Source: Bacillota bacterium (GTDB lineage Bacteria; Bacillota; Halanaerobiia; B1SED10-174). Taken from it: a stretch of DNA of 53,439 nucleotides. Positions 1 to 8,724 of the stretch are shown here, one piece after another. The stretch covers positions 1 through 53,439 of the forward strand of contig SKTZ01000008.1 of assembly GCA_007122335.1 (NCBI GenBank). Reading direction: 5' to 3'. The first letter of the stretch is position 1. Each line of letters begins with the position of its first letter. The position numbers and the translations under genes were made by a program. Under the pieces are notes generated by a model, which was given only the letters and a program-made list of their open reading frames with translations, had not been told where the DNA came from and ran no database searches.

Positions 1-16
1 TAGGGGGTGAAAAGAA

Positions 17-301
17 GTGGTAGAAAAAAAAGAAATAAAGAGCACGGTTCCTTCACTTCGGTTAGATTCTCTTTTAGGGGTGGGTTTTGGCTGTTCTAGA
101 TCTAAAGCCGCCCAATATATAAAAGATGGAAAGATTACCTATAAGGGAAAACCTGTAACCAACCCTGCTCAAGGGGTTGAAGTTGGAGATTCTTTAGAAT
201 GGAAAAATCACGGAGTTGTTTGTCTGGAAGAAGTTGAAGGGGAGACAAAAAAAGGTCGTTTGCGGGTAATTATGTCGCGGATGAAAAAAAGGGAGGACTG
301 A
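17..301 (+). CDS. S4 RNA-binding protein, resembles the C-terminal part of YlmH
   Basis: The 94-residue product is mostly one S4 RNA-binding domain (SLRLDSLLGVGFGCSRSKAA at about 13-32, then a basic IKDGKITYKGKPV strand). This matches the C-terminal third of YlmH proteins, which are normally about 250 residues and have a further N-terminal domain; YlmH homologues act on stalled ribosomes. The GTG start at 17 follows a GGGGTGA ribosome site. An in-frame TGA at 8-10 lies three codons upstream, so the N-terminal domain is not in this frame. The position just before divIVA is the canonical ylmH position. It may be a standalone S4 protein or the tail of a frameshifted ylmH whose front lies outside the window. 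Confidence 0.75.
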   Translation: MVEKKEIKSTVPSLRLDSLLGVGFGCSRSKAAQYIKDGKITYKGKPVTNPAQGVEVGDSLEWKNHGVVCLEEVEGETKKGRLRVIMSRMKKRED

Positions 302-303
302 AG

Positions 304-795
304 TTGAAATTAAATCCTTTAGACATTTATAACAAGGAATTCAGGAAGGGCTTTTCAGTTTGGTCTTATAAAAAAGAAGATGTTGATGATTTTCTGGAGC
401 AGGTGGGCCGGGATTATGAAGAGGTTTATAATGAATTAAACCAGTTAAAAGAAGAGAATGAAGAACTTCAACAGCAACTGGAAAAATGCAAGGCGAATGA
501 AATGAACCTAGAACAGGAGTTGCAACAGGCTGAAGAGGAAAAAGAACAGGTTGAAAAGGAATCCGATTTAATAGTTAAAGAAGCTAAAATGAAGGCAAAA
601 GAAATCATTGAAGGCGCCCAAAAACAAATCCAGGATTACTATTCTCGCTACCAGAAGCTAAAAGAGTTAGAGGAGTTGTTCCGAGTTCGCTTCCGGACCT
701 TGCTGGAAACACACCTTGAATATTTAGAAAAACATGAAGCTCAGGTCCAGGAACATAGTGAGGAGGAAGAAAGCAAGGATGGGCCAGCAGAATAA
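304..795 (+). CDS. divIVA: DivIVA cell-division/polarity protein
   Basis: DivIVA is a cytoplasmic coiled-coil scaffold that binds negatively curved membrane at poles and septa. The N-terminus (LNPLDIYNKEF, then EDVDDFLEQV) is the family signature. Residues about 30-135 are a long Glu/Lys/Gln-rich coiled coil with few breaks. Phe17 is kept where Bacillus subtilis DivIVA uses Phe17-Arg18 to enter the membrane, but position 18 is Ser, followed by Val-Trp. The start is TTG at 304, after GGGAGG at the end of the preceding gene. It follows the S4 gene by 2 nt, the usual ylmH-divIVA order in Bacillota. Its 3' end overlaps the racemase gene by 17 nt. Confidence 0.93.
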   Translation: MKLNPLDIYNKEFRKGFSVWSYKKEDVDDFLEQVGRDYEEVYNELNQLKEENEELQQQLEKCKANEMNLEQELQQAEEEKEQVEKESDLIVKEAKMKAKEIIEGAQKQIQDYYSRYQKLKELEELFRVRFRTLLETHLEYLEKHEAQVQEHSEEEESKDGPAE

Positions 796-1468
796 AAAAG
801 TAATTGGGATACTTGGAGGAATGGGCCCTGACGCAACAATTACCCTTTTCCACCGGATTGTGGCTCAAACCCGGGCAGAAAGAGAACAGGACCATTTGCC
901 CATAATTGTTGACAATAACCCGGCAATTCCTGATAGGACCAGAGCTTTGCTTGAAGGAGGCCCGAATCCCGTTCCCTTCTTAAAGGAATCTGTTCAACGC
1001 CTGCAAAAAGCAGGCGCAGAAGTGATTGGGATGCCCTGCAATACAGCCCATGGTTTTTTGGCTGAGATCAGGAAAGATTTAAAAGTTCCCTTTGTAGATA
1101 TGGTGGGGTTAACTCAAGATCAGCCAGGGTTTAAGGATAGGAATTATTTTCTTCTTGCAACCCGGGGAACAATTAAGGCAGGAATTTATTCGGGCTTACA
1201 GATTCCGGAAAAATCATTCCAGGAGAGAATTCAAGCCCTGATTTACGGGGTAAAAGCTGGTGAGAATTTAGTGGAAAAACAGCTTGAATTAAAAGGGATA
1301 ATTAATATTATCAGGGAAAAGGACGGAGGCGTTGTCCTGGGATGCACAGAATTATCCTTCCTTTACTGGCCTCCCTATAACAAGCCCTTATTTAAAGATG
1401 ATGGATTTGTTATCGATCCGCTTAATTTGTTAGCCCAGGAGTTAATCAGGGCCGCTGGTTTGAATTAA
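779..1468 (+). CDS. Aspartate/glutamate racemase family protein
   Basis: The 229-residue protein belongs to the cofactor-independent Asp/Glu racemase superfamily. It opens with IGILGGMGPDAT and has the two catalytic-type cysteines, MPCNTAH near residue 87 and LGCTELS near residue 190. Such enzymes interconvert D- and L-aspartate or glutamate by a two-base mechanism, often supplying D-amino acids for cell wall. The ATG at 779 is chosen because AGGAGG at 761-766 lies at good distance, although an in-frame ATG exists at 734 inside divIVA. The real start gives a 17-nt overlap with divIVA, which suggests translational coupling. The substrate (Asp or Glu) cannot be fixed from sequence. Confidence 0.88.
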   Translation: MGQQNKKVIGILGGMGPDATITLFHRIVAQTRAEREQDHLPIIVDNNPAIPDRTRALLEGGPNPVPFLKESVQRLQKAGAEVIGMPCNTAHGFLAEIRKDLKVPFVDMVGLTQDQPGFKDRNYFLLATRGTIKAGIYSGLQIPEKSFQERIQALIYGVKAGENLVEKQLELKGIINIIREKDGGVVLGCTELSFLYWPPYNKPLFKDDGFVIDPLNLLAQELIRAAGLN

Positions 1469-1508
1469 AAATACTCCTTTTTATGGTTATAAGGAAAGGG
1501 GTTAATTT

Positions 1509-1832
1509 ATGGCCGAAGAAAGGGAAAAAGAAGCTACAAAAGAAAAAGAAGTAGTCAACATGCTGGAGAAAATTAACGGGCGAATGGAAGATATTACCGA
1601 AAGAATTGAAGAAATTGGGATCGAGGATTATTTTGATCTGCTGAAATCTCCAAGGAGACTTTTGTTTACAAACTTCATTGTCGGGCTAGCCCGAGGACTT
1701 GGCTTTGCTGTTGGGGCAACTATTCTGGGTGCAATCTTTTTGATGGTTCTTTTTCGGCTCGGCGAATTAAATCTTCCTGTAATCGGAGAATTTATTGCAA
1801 GAGTGATCCGAATTGTCCAGGAATTTCTCTAA
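1509..1832 (+). CDS. DUF5665 membrane-associated protein
   Basis: The 107-residue protein has a charged N-terminal half (about residues 1-45, rich in Glu and Lys, likely helical). A conserved stretch follows (SPRRLLFTNFIVGLARGLG), then a hydrophobic segment from about 65 to 84 that should span the membrane, and a second amphipathic stretch near the C-terminus. The pattern fits the DUF5665 family found in Bacillota, whose function is unknown. The ATG follows an AAAGGGG site. It sits between the racemase and lspA, on the same strand with small gaps, so it is probably cotranscribed with the lipoprotein-processing gene. Confidence 0.7.
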   Translation: MAEEREKEATKEKEVVNMLEKINGRMEDITERIEEIGIEDYFDLLKSPRRLLFTNFIVGLARGLGFAVGATILGAIFLMVLFRLGELNLPVIGEFIARVIRIVQEFL

Positions 1833-1865
1833 ACTTCTATTTACTTGTTCCGGGGGGTAATTTAT

Positions 1866-2315
1866 TTGGTTTTGTTTTGGGCTCTAATTATCTTTTTAAT
1901 GGATCAGGGGAGCAAATTTCTGGTTGATAAAAATCTGGAGGTTTTCACCTCCCGGCCGATTATAGAAAATTTTTTTCATATTACCCTCTTGTATAATACT
2001 GGAGGGGCTTTTGGTTTATTCCCGGGAAGAACATTAATTTTAATAGGTTTTACGGTGGTTCTATTTCTTTTAATTTTTAAATACCGCCATCTTTTCCCCC
2101 AGAAAGCCTGGTGGCATAAAGCGGCATTGGGATTGCTTGTCGGGGGTGCGGCAGGCAATTTTTTTGATAGGATTTTCCGGGGCCATGTAATTGATTTTCT
2201 GGATTTTCAGATCTGGCCTGTTTTTAATATTGCTGATTCTGCGATAACTGGCGCTATTTTTCTATTATTTTTCCAGGTTTTTTTAGATTGGAGAGCAGAG
2301 AGCAATGAAAGATGA
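1866..2315 (+). CDS. lspA: Lipoprotein signal peptidase (signal peptidase II)
   Basis: LspA is the membrane aspartic peptidase that removes the signal peptide from diacylglyceryl-prolipoproteins. About four transmembrane helices are visible. The two catalytic aspartates lie in NFFDRI (near residue 100) and NIADSAI (near residue 122), and the family motif LYNTGGAFG is present. I place the start at TTG 1866 because GGGGGG at 1852-1857 is at proper distance and the product then begins MVLFWALIIFLMDQGSKFLV, as usual for the family. A TTG at 1845 is in frame but has no ribosome site. The end overlaps the next gene by 11 nt; lspA-rluD is a conserved pair. Confidence 0.95.
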   Translation: MVLFWALIIFLMDQGSKFLVDKNLEVFTSRPIIENFFHITLLYNTGGAFGLFPGRTLILIGFTVVLFLLIFKYRHLFPQKAWWHKAALGLLVGGAAGNFFDRIFRGHVIDFLDFQIWPVFNIADSAITGAIFLLFFQVFLDWRAESNER

Positions 2316-3243
2316 AATCCGGAAAATTAGGGCTGCAGAGGAAGGGGAGAGAATTGATAAATATCTGGCAAAATTCCAGGAAGATCTTTCCCGGAATTTT
2401 ATCCAGAAGTTAATAAAAGAAGGAAGAATTTTCGTTGAGGGGAAGAAGGTTAAGGCCAGTTATCGAATCAAAGAGGGCCAAGAAATAAGTATTGAAATAC
2501 CTCCTCCCGAGCCGATTAAACTGGTTCCCCAGAAAATTCCTTTAAATATTATTTTCGAGGATTCCTGGCTTTTAGTAATTAATAAGCAGCCTGATCTGGT
2601 AGTTCACCCTGCTGTAGGACATCCTGATGGGACTCTTGTTAATGCTCTTCTTTACCACTGCCAGGATTTAGGAGGAATAGGGGGGCGGTTACGGCCGGGA
2701 ATTGTTCATCGGCTGGATCGGGATACTTCAGGGGTAATGGTTGTCTCCAAAACTGATAAAATCCACTCTGAACTTGTAAAAGCTTTTAAAGAAAGAGAAA
2801 TAGAAAAAACCTACCTGGCAATTGTGAGTGGAGGTATTTCCCGGCTTGAGGGTTGGATTGATTCCCCGATTGGACGCCATCCCCAGCAACGGAAAAAAAT
2901 GGCTGCTGGTGTTGTTGGAGGGAGAGAGGCTCAGACCTATTTTAGGGTTCTGGGGCGGGCCGAAAATTGTTCTTTACTGGAGTTGCAACCCCGGACAGGA
3001 CGCACTCATCAGCTCCGGGTTCACCTTGCTTCAATTAACCACCCTATTCTCGGGGACAGGGTTTATGGAGGCAAAAATGTTATAGCTGCGGCCCCCAGGC
3101 AAATGCTACATAGTTTTAAACTAAAATTCTTTCACCCCTCCCTGGAAAAAGAAATGACCTTCTCTGCTCGGCCCTGGGAGGATTTTCTGGAGGTTGCCCG
3201 TGAATCAGGTTTGGACAAATATCTAACTAGTGAGGGTGATTAG
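2305..3243 (+). CDS. RluA/RluD-family pseudouridine synthase
   Basis: The enzyme isomerises uridine to pseudouridine in large-subunit rRNA. An N-terminal S4 domain (about residues 15-75) precedes the RluA-type catalytic domain. The catalytic aspartate is Asp138 in HRLDRDTSG, and the RTGRTHQLRVH motif lies near residues 230-242. The length of 312 residues is typical of RluD/YlyB proteins. ATG 2305 follows GGAGAG and lies inside the end of lspA. It is the YlyB position in the lspA-ylyB-pyrR order of Bacillota. Which uridines are modified cannot be read from the sequence. Confidence 0.93.
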   Translation: MKDEIRKIRAAEEGERIDKYLAKFQEDLSRNFIQKLIKEGRIFVEGKKVKASYRIKEGQEISIEIPPPEPIKLVPQKIPLNIIFEDSWLLVINKQPDLVVHPAVGHPDGTLVNALLYHCQDLGGIGGRLRPGIVHRLDRDTSGVMVVSKTDKIHSELVKAFKEREIEKTYLAIVSGGISRLEGWIDSPIGRHPQQRKKMAAGVVGGREAQTYFRVLGRAENCSLLELQPRTGRTHQLRVHLASINHPILGDRVYGGKNVIAAAPRQMLHSFKLKFFHPSLEKEMTFSARPWEDFLEVARESGLDKYLTSEGD

Positions 3244-3244
3244 A

Positions 3245-4411
3245 ATGGAGTACTGTTTTGATGAAGTTTTAGACCGACGAGGCACAAATTGTATCAAGTG
3301 GGATTATACTGAAGATATCTTTGGCAAAAAAGATATCCTCCCCCTCTGGGTTGCCGACATGGACTTTCCCGTTCCTCCTGCAGTTCAAAAAGCCCTGAAA
3401 GAGAGAGCCGAACATCCAATTTATGGGTACTCAGGTTTCCCGATTTCTTTTTTCGAGGCTTTTGCCAATTGGATGAAAAAAAGACACGGCTGGCAGGTTG
3501 ATAGGGACTGGGTAATTCCCACCCCGGGGGTTGTTCCAGCAATTGCCCTGACAATTAATTCTTTTACCAAAGAAGGGGATAAAATTGTTATCCAACCTCC
3601 CGTTTATCCCCCGTTTTTTTCTGTTGTTAAAAACAACCACCGGGAGCTTGTTTACAATCCCTTACTGGAAACTGAAGAAGGTTATAAAATGGATTTTGAC
3701 AACCTGGAAAAAAAATTGGATGAGCGGACAAAAATGCTTGTTTTTTGCAATCCTCATAACCCCGTGGGCCGGGTCTGGAAAGAGGAAGAATTAAAAGAGC
3801 TTGTCCGAATTTGTTCTGCAAATGATATTTTAATTGTTTCTGATGAAATCTGGTCTGATATCGTTTTTGCAGGTAATGAACATCGACCAATTGCCGAGGT
3901 GGCAGGAGATTACAGCTCAAAAATAATTACCTGTATGGCTACGAGCAAAACATTCAATCTTGCTGGGCTTAAAACATCTGCAACAGTTATTTCTCATCCT
4001 GAACTCCGGGAGAAATTTTGTGAAACAATGAACCGTTTGGGCCTTGGGAAAATCAATGTTATGGGAACCACTTCTTTTACAGCTGCTTACAACCATGGCC
4101 AAGAATGGCTGGAAGATCTCCTGGAATACCTGGAGGAAAATGTTAAGTTCCTTCTGGGGTTTTTAAAAAAACGCATGCCTAAAGTCAGGGCAAAATATCC
4201 TGAAGGGACTTTTGTTGTTTGGCTTGATTTCAATGAATATGGATTTTCTGACGAGGAGTTGCAGGAAAAAACAGTTCAGGGAGCCAGAGTTGGTTTAAAC
4301 CCGGGTTATTCATTTGGGGAGCAGGGAAAGGGTTTTCTCCGAATTAATATTGGTTGCCCCCGGCCTATTCTTGAAGAGGCGATGGAAAGGCTGGCCCGGG
4401 AATTTGAATAA
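3245..4411 (+). CDS. PatB/MalY-type PLP aminotransferase or C-S lyase
   Basis: This 388-residue fold-type I PLP enzyme carries the PatB/MalY signature at its start (DRRGTNCIKWD) and WVADMDFPVPPAV. The Schiff-base lysine is Lys235 in SKTFNLAGL; CNPHNPVGR and VSDEIWSDIVF complete the active site. PatB/MalY members cleave cystathionine to homocysteine, pyruvate and ammonia, or act as aminotransferases. ATG 3245 is preferred to the in-frame GTG at 3230 because GAGGGTG lies just before it and it begins right after the previous stop. The gene ends 5 nt before the pyr promoter, so it closes the upstream transcription unit. Confidence 0.88.
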   Translation: MEYCFDEVLDRRGTNCIKWDYTEDIFGKKDILPLWVADMDFPVPPAVQKALKERAEHPIYGYSGFPISFFEAFANWMKKRHGWQVDRDWVIPTPGVVPAIALTINSFTKEGDKIVIQPPVYPPFFSVVKNNHRELVYNPLLETEEGYKMDFDNLEKKLDERTKMLVFCNPHNPVGRVWKEEELKELVRICSANDILIVSDEIWSDIVFAGNEHRPIAEVAGDYSSKIITCMATSKTFNLAGLKTSATVISHPELREKFCETMNRLGLGKINVMGTTSFTAAYNHGQEWLEDLLEYLEENVKFLLGFLKKRMPKVRAKYPEGTFVVWLDFNEYGFSDEELQEKTVQGARVGLNPGYSFGEQGKGFLRINIGCPRPILEEAMERLAREFE

Positions 4412-4415
4412 AATC

Positions 4416-4444
4416 TTGACAAATTTTATATCTATTGATAATAT
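4416..4444 (+). promoter_or_regulatory. Promoter of the pyrimidine operon
   Basis: A perfect -35 box TTGACA (4416-4421) is followed by a 17-nt spacer and a TAATAT -10 box (4439-4444) with an upstream TGA that fits an extended -10. Transcription should begin near 4451, giving a leader of about 100 nt that holds the PyrR attenuator. Confidence 0.75.
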
Positions 4445-4469
4445 TTAGAGAAGCGTATGTGTCCTTTAA

Positions 4470-5093
<624 letters not shown>

Positions 5094-5112
5094 AGAAAAT
5101 AGCCCTTTAATT

Positions 5113-5200
5113 CGGTCCGGAGAGGCCGGCAAGGAAAGAAGCGAAAAAACATTCCCCTGCCTGTTTCACTGTACCGATTGGGAAAATAAATTAGGAGGCG
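5113..5200 (+). promoter_or_regulatory. Second PyrR box, possible translational control of the uracil permease
   Basis: The segment GGTCCGGAGAGGCC inside 5113-5128 fits the PyrR consensus at 12 of 14 positions and folds as CGG-U-CC/GG-CCG around GGAGA, including the bulged U seen in PyrR sites. No U-run terminator follows. Instead TGCCT (5158-5162) can pair with AGGCG (5196-5200), which covers part of the permease Shine-Dalgarno. GGC-A-AGG (5128-5134) can alternatively pair with CCTGCC (5156-5161). This suggests control of translation rather than termination. The pairings are short, so the mechanism is an inference. Confidence 0.6.
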
Positions 5201-5205
5201 GTATG

Positions 5206-6489
5206 ATGGCAGGGAAAGAAGCAGGAATGTTCAGGGAAAACTGGCAGGAGATCGAGAATTTTGGCAGGGGAAAAGCGGCAATGCTTGCCCTACAGCATCT
5301 ATTTGCGATGTTTGGCGCCACAATACTTGTCCCGCGATTAACTGGTCTTGATCCTGCAGTTGCTTTATTTACTTCTGCAATAGGAACTCTTGCATTTTAT
5401 TTTATTACCCGGGGACAGGTTCCTGCATACCTTGGTTCTTCGTTCAGTTTTATTATTCCCCTGCAGGTTGTTATTTTCCAGGAAAACCTGGGGTTGGGGA
5501 TAGGCCCGGCAATGGTTGGAGTTGTTTTTGCTGGGTTAATTTATGTACTGGTGGCATTAATTTTAAAAAGAGTTGGTCCGGAATTCTTCAAAAAACTTCT
5601 TCCTCCTGTCGTTGTTGGGCCGGTTATTATAATAATAGGTTTGGCTCTGGCTCCTGTCGCCAAGGATATGTTCATGGCTCACCCCTCGACAGCCCTGGTT
5701 ACATTGGTCCTGACAGTGGTTGTAAGCATTTTTATGCGGGGCTTTCTCCGCTTGATACCGATTTTAATTGGAATTATTGGTGGTTATACATTTGCTCTTT
5801 TCCAGGGTTTAATAGATTTTGCTCCATTAAATGAAGCTGCCTGGCTGGCCTGGCCTTCATTTACCGCCCCTTCCTTCCAGGGTTCTCTGGCAGCAATAAC
5901 CATAATTACTCCCATTGCCCTGGTTACTATTGTAGAGCACCTGGGAGATGTTGTGGCCCTCAGTAGAACAGTTGGGAAGGATTTTGTAGTCCGCCCCGGC
6001 TTACACCGAACCCTGCTAGGGGATGGGATCGCTACAATGCTGGCAGGTTTTTTTGGTGGCCCTCCCAACACTACTTATAGTGAAAATGTTGGGGTTCTGG
6101 CTCTTACCGGCGTAAAAAACGCGTTGATTGTTTCCATGGCAGCAGTTTTTGTAATGTCGATCAGCTTTATCGGAAAATTTGGTGCCTTAATCCAGAGTAT
6201 TCCCGCAGCAGTAATGGGTGGGATAACCTTCCTTCTTTTTGGAATGATTGCAGGAGTCGGGTTGCGTACTCTTATCGAGAACGAAGTGGATTTTTCCAAT
6301 CCCCGCAACCTGGTTATCGTATCTCTGACCCTGGTGGTTGGTCTGAGCGGAATTTCCCTGGAAATTGGGGGCCTGGTTTTTGAACAAATGGGTTTGGCGG
6401 CCATGGTAGGAATTTTCCTGAATTTGATCTTACCGGATAGAGAAATAGGCTTTATTAGTGCAGCAACTGCTGGTAAAGTTAAGGAGTGA
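5206..6489 (+). CDS. uraA: Uracil/xanthine permease of the NCS2 family (uracil:H+ symporter)
   Basis: The protein (427 residues from ATG 5206, 428 from ATG 5203) is highly hydrophobic with about 12-14 membrane segments. It opens with a helix typical of UraA/PyrP permeases (QHLFAMFGATILVPRLTGLD). The conserved VEHLGD near residue 245 and GGPPNTTYSENVG near residues 285-297 are the NCS2 substrate-site motifs and favour uracil. AGGAGG at 5193-5198 lies 7 nt from ATG 5206, better than the 4 nt to ATG 5203. Position between pyrR and pyrC is where PyrP sits in bacilli, so uptake is coregulated with synthesis. Confidence 0.94.
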   Translation: MAGKEAGMFRENWQEIENFGRGKAAMLALQHLFAMFGATILVPRLTGLDPAVALFTSAIGTLAFYFITRGQVPAYLGSSFSFIIPLQVVIFQENLGLGIGPAMVGVVFAGLIYVLVALILKRVGPEFFKKLLPPVVVGPVIIIIGLALAPVAKDMFMAHPSTALVTLVLTVVVSIFMRGFLRLIPILIGIIGGYTFALFQGLIDFAPLNEAAWLAWPSFTAPSFQGSLAAITIITPIALVTIVEHLGDVVALSRTVGKDFVVRPGLHRTLLGDGIATMLAGFFGGPPNTTYSENVGVLALTGVKNALIVSMAAVFVMSISFIGKFGALIQSIPAAVMGGITFLLFGMIAGVGLRTLIENEVDFSNPRNLVIVSLTLVVGLSGISLEIGGLVFEQMGLAAMVGIFLNLILPDREIGFISAATAGKVKE

Positions 6490-6494
6490 TAGTT

Positions 6495-7754
6495 TTGAGC
6501 TTTCTTTTAAAGGAAGCAGAGCTTATTTGCCTGGAAAAGGAAGAAATAATTACCGGGGACCTTCTCCTGGGAGAAGATAGAATTATTTCCCTGGGAAAAG
6601 AAATTAATTGTCCCGCCGAACATACAGAAGTAATTGATTGTAAGGGGTTACAGGTTTTTCCTGGTTTTTTTGATATACATGTTCACTTCAGGGAGCCAGG
6701 TCAAACTCATAAAGAGGATATAAAAAGCGGTTTGCAGGCGGCTGCCGCCGGTGGTTTCACCGGCGTCGCCGCCATGGCAAATACCAGTCCTGTTATCGAT
6801 AAACCAGAATTGGTAGAAACTCTGCTTGCCAGGGGAAGGGAATTGCAGGGTCCTGATTATTGTCAGATTGGGGCAGCTACTTTTGGCCTGGCCGGGCGAG
6901 AATTTACTGATATTCCAGGTCTTTTAAGAGCGGAAACAGTTGCTATAAGTGATGATGGACATCCTATTCCTGATCCAGGCATGTTAAAAGAGCTTCTGCA
7001 GTGGACGCTTGAACTTGGTTTTGTGTATATAGAACATTGCGAGGATAAAACATATGAACCCGAGGATCCGCGTTCAGAGATAAATATGGTTTACCGGGAT
7101 ATTGACTGTCTGGCTCAAACTGGAGGGAATTTACACCTGGCCCATATTAGCTGCAAGAAATCTCTGGAACTGGTTGCAGAGGGGAAAAAAGAAGGTCTTA
7201 ACTTAACCTGTGAGGTTACACCACATCACCTTGCTTTGGACCAGGAAACTATAAAAAAGATGGGAACCAATGCCCGGATGAACCCGCCGCTTCGCAGCCG
7301 GGAAGATGTCCTTGCCCTGCAACAGGGAGTTGCAGAAGGTCTTATCGATGCAATTGCAACTGATCATGCTCCCCACACCTCGGAGGAAAAGGATGTTTCT
7401 TTTAATAAGGCACCCCGGGGAGTGGTGGGATTGGAAACCGCACTTGGAGTTATCTGGGAAGAGTTATTCCACGGGTTGAATCTTTCTCCCCTCTTGCTGG
7501 GCAAATTGTTAGCGGAAAATCCGCGAAAAATTCTCAAATTACCCCTGCAGGATATCAAAGTGGGAAATAAGGCAGATCTAACGGTGATCAACCCAGCCCG
7601 GGAGTGGAGCGTTGATCCCCCAAAATTTTATTCCAAAAGCCGGAATTCACCTTTTTCCGGTGAAAATCTCCAGGGGAAACCGGTGCTGGTATTTAAAAAT
7701 GGCCAAAAAATAATGGAAAAAGGTCGGGTAATGTTCCCGACGGGGAGGAGTTGA
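6495..7754 (+). CDS. pyrC: Dihydroorotase
   Basis: PyrC closes carbamoyl-aspartate to dihydroorotate, the third step of pyrimidine synthesis. Zinc ligands His62 and His64 lie in DIHVHFREPGQ, with further ligands in EHCED, AHISC and the metal-binding DHAPH. The length of 419 residues is normal for class I dihydroorotases. I choose TTG 6495 because AAGGAG at 6481-6486 is correctly spaced; an in-frame GTG at 6486 would sit on that ribosome site. It follows the permease closely. No pyrB or carbamoyl-phosphate synthase gene is in this operon. Confidence 0.94.
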   Translation: MSFLLKEAELICLEKEEIITGDLLLGEDRIISLGKEINCPAEHTEVIDCKGLQVFPGFFDIHVHFREPGQTHKEDIKSGLQAAAAGGFTGVAAMANTSPVIDKPELVETLLARGRELQGPDYCQIGAATFGLAGREFTDIPGLLRAETVAISDDGHPIPDPGMLKELLQWTLELGFVYIEHCEDKTYEPEDPRSEINMVYRDIDCLAQTGGNLHLAHISCKKSLELVAEGKKEGLNLTCEVTPHHLALDQETIKKMGTNARMNPPLRSREDVLALQQGVAEGLIDAIATDHAPHTSEEKDVSFNKAPRGVVGLETALGVIWEELFHGLNLSPLLLGKLLAENPRKILKLPLQDIKVGNKADLTVINPAREWSVDPPKFYSKSRNSPFSGENLQGKPVLVFKNGQKIMEKGRVMFPTGRS

Positions 7755-7756
7755 AA

Positions 7757-8713
7757 GTGCCTAAAGATTTTATTGTCGACCTAGTTGAAGGGGTACAAAA
7801 GAAGAAATCCCACGTTTGTGTTGGCCTGGATCCTGATTTTGAAAGGATACCCGGGCATATTAAAGAAATGGCTATTAATGAGTACGGGCCCAACCGGAGG
7901 GCGATTGGAGAGGCTTTTTTAAATTTCAACAGAGAAATAATCGAGGCCGTTAAAGATTCGGTTGCGGCAGTTAAACTGCAGATTGCTTTTTTTGAAGAAT
8001 ACGGCCACTGGGGTTTGAAAGCGTTGGAAGAGACAATTTCCTTTGCTCACCATAAAAAACTACTGACTATCCTGGATATTAAAAGAGGGGATATTGGAAG
8101 TACTGCTGCAGCTTATTCCCGTGGTTATCTGGGAGGGGTAAATTTCTGGTATGGGGTTAAGAAAAAAGTTTTCAATGCAGATGCGGTAACCCTAAACCCC
8201 TATCTGGGCAAGGATAGTGTGGAACCTTTTCTCCGGGAGATGGAAGAAAATAAAAAGGGAGCATTTGTCCTTGTAAAAACTTCTAACCCTGGAAGCAAGG
8301 ATATCCAGGACCTCCGCTTGGAAAGTGGCGAACTCCTCTATGAAAAAGTCGCGATGATGGTAAATAATTGGGGGGAGTATTTAGTATCTGAAAAAGTTCC
8401 CTACAGCCAGTTGGGAGCGGTTACAGGGGCAACCTTTTCCGGAGCTGCAGAGAAACTTCGGGACTTAATGCCCAAATCCTATTTACTGGTTCCCGGTTAT
8501 GGAGCTCAGGGGGCAGGGCCTGAAGATGTTATTCCGTTTTTCAATGAAGATGGACTCGGGGCTTTAATAAATGCTTCCCGATCAATTATCTTTGCATATG
8601 AAAAAGATAGCTATCCTGACCAGCATCAATGGGCCGCACGACAGGCTGTTGAAAAGATGAGGACAGATATTAATTCCGCTTTAAAAAAGGCCGGGCGCCT
8701 CGCCTGGGATTAA
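7757..8713 (+). CDS. pyrF: Orotidine 5'-phosphate decarboxylase, type 2
   Basis: PyrF decarboxylates OMP to UMP, the last step of the pathway. The active-site Lys-Asp network appears in ILDIKRGDIGSTAAAYSRG near residues 112-130. At 318 residues it belongs to the longer type 2 subfamily rather than the usual 230-residue form. GTG 7757 is chosen because GGAGG at 7744-7748 stands 8 nt upstream; a TTG at 7751 overlaps the pyrC stop and is too close. The gene is tightly packed with pyrC before it and pyrK after it. Confidence 0.94.
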   Translation: MPKDFIVDLVEGVQKKKSHVCVGLDPDFERIPGHIKEMAINEYGPNRRAIGEAFLNFNREIIEAVKDSVAAVKLQIAFFEEYGHWGLKALEETISFAHHKKLLTILDIKRGDIGSTAAAYSRGYLGGVNFWYGVKKKVFNADAVTLNPYLGKDSVEPFLREMEENKKGAFVLVKTSNPGSKDIQDLRLESGELLYEKVAMMVNNWGEYLVSEKVPYSQLGAVTGATFSGAAEKLRDLMPKSYLLVPGYGAQGAGPEDVIPFFNEDGLGALINASRSIIFAYEKDSYPDQHQWAARQAVEKMRTDINSALKKAGRLAWD

Positions 8714-8724
8714 AGGAGGCCGAC

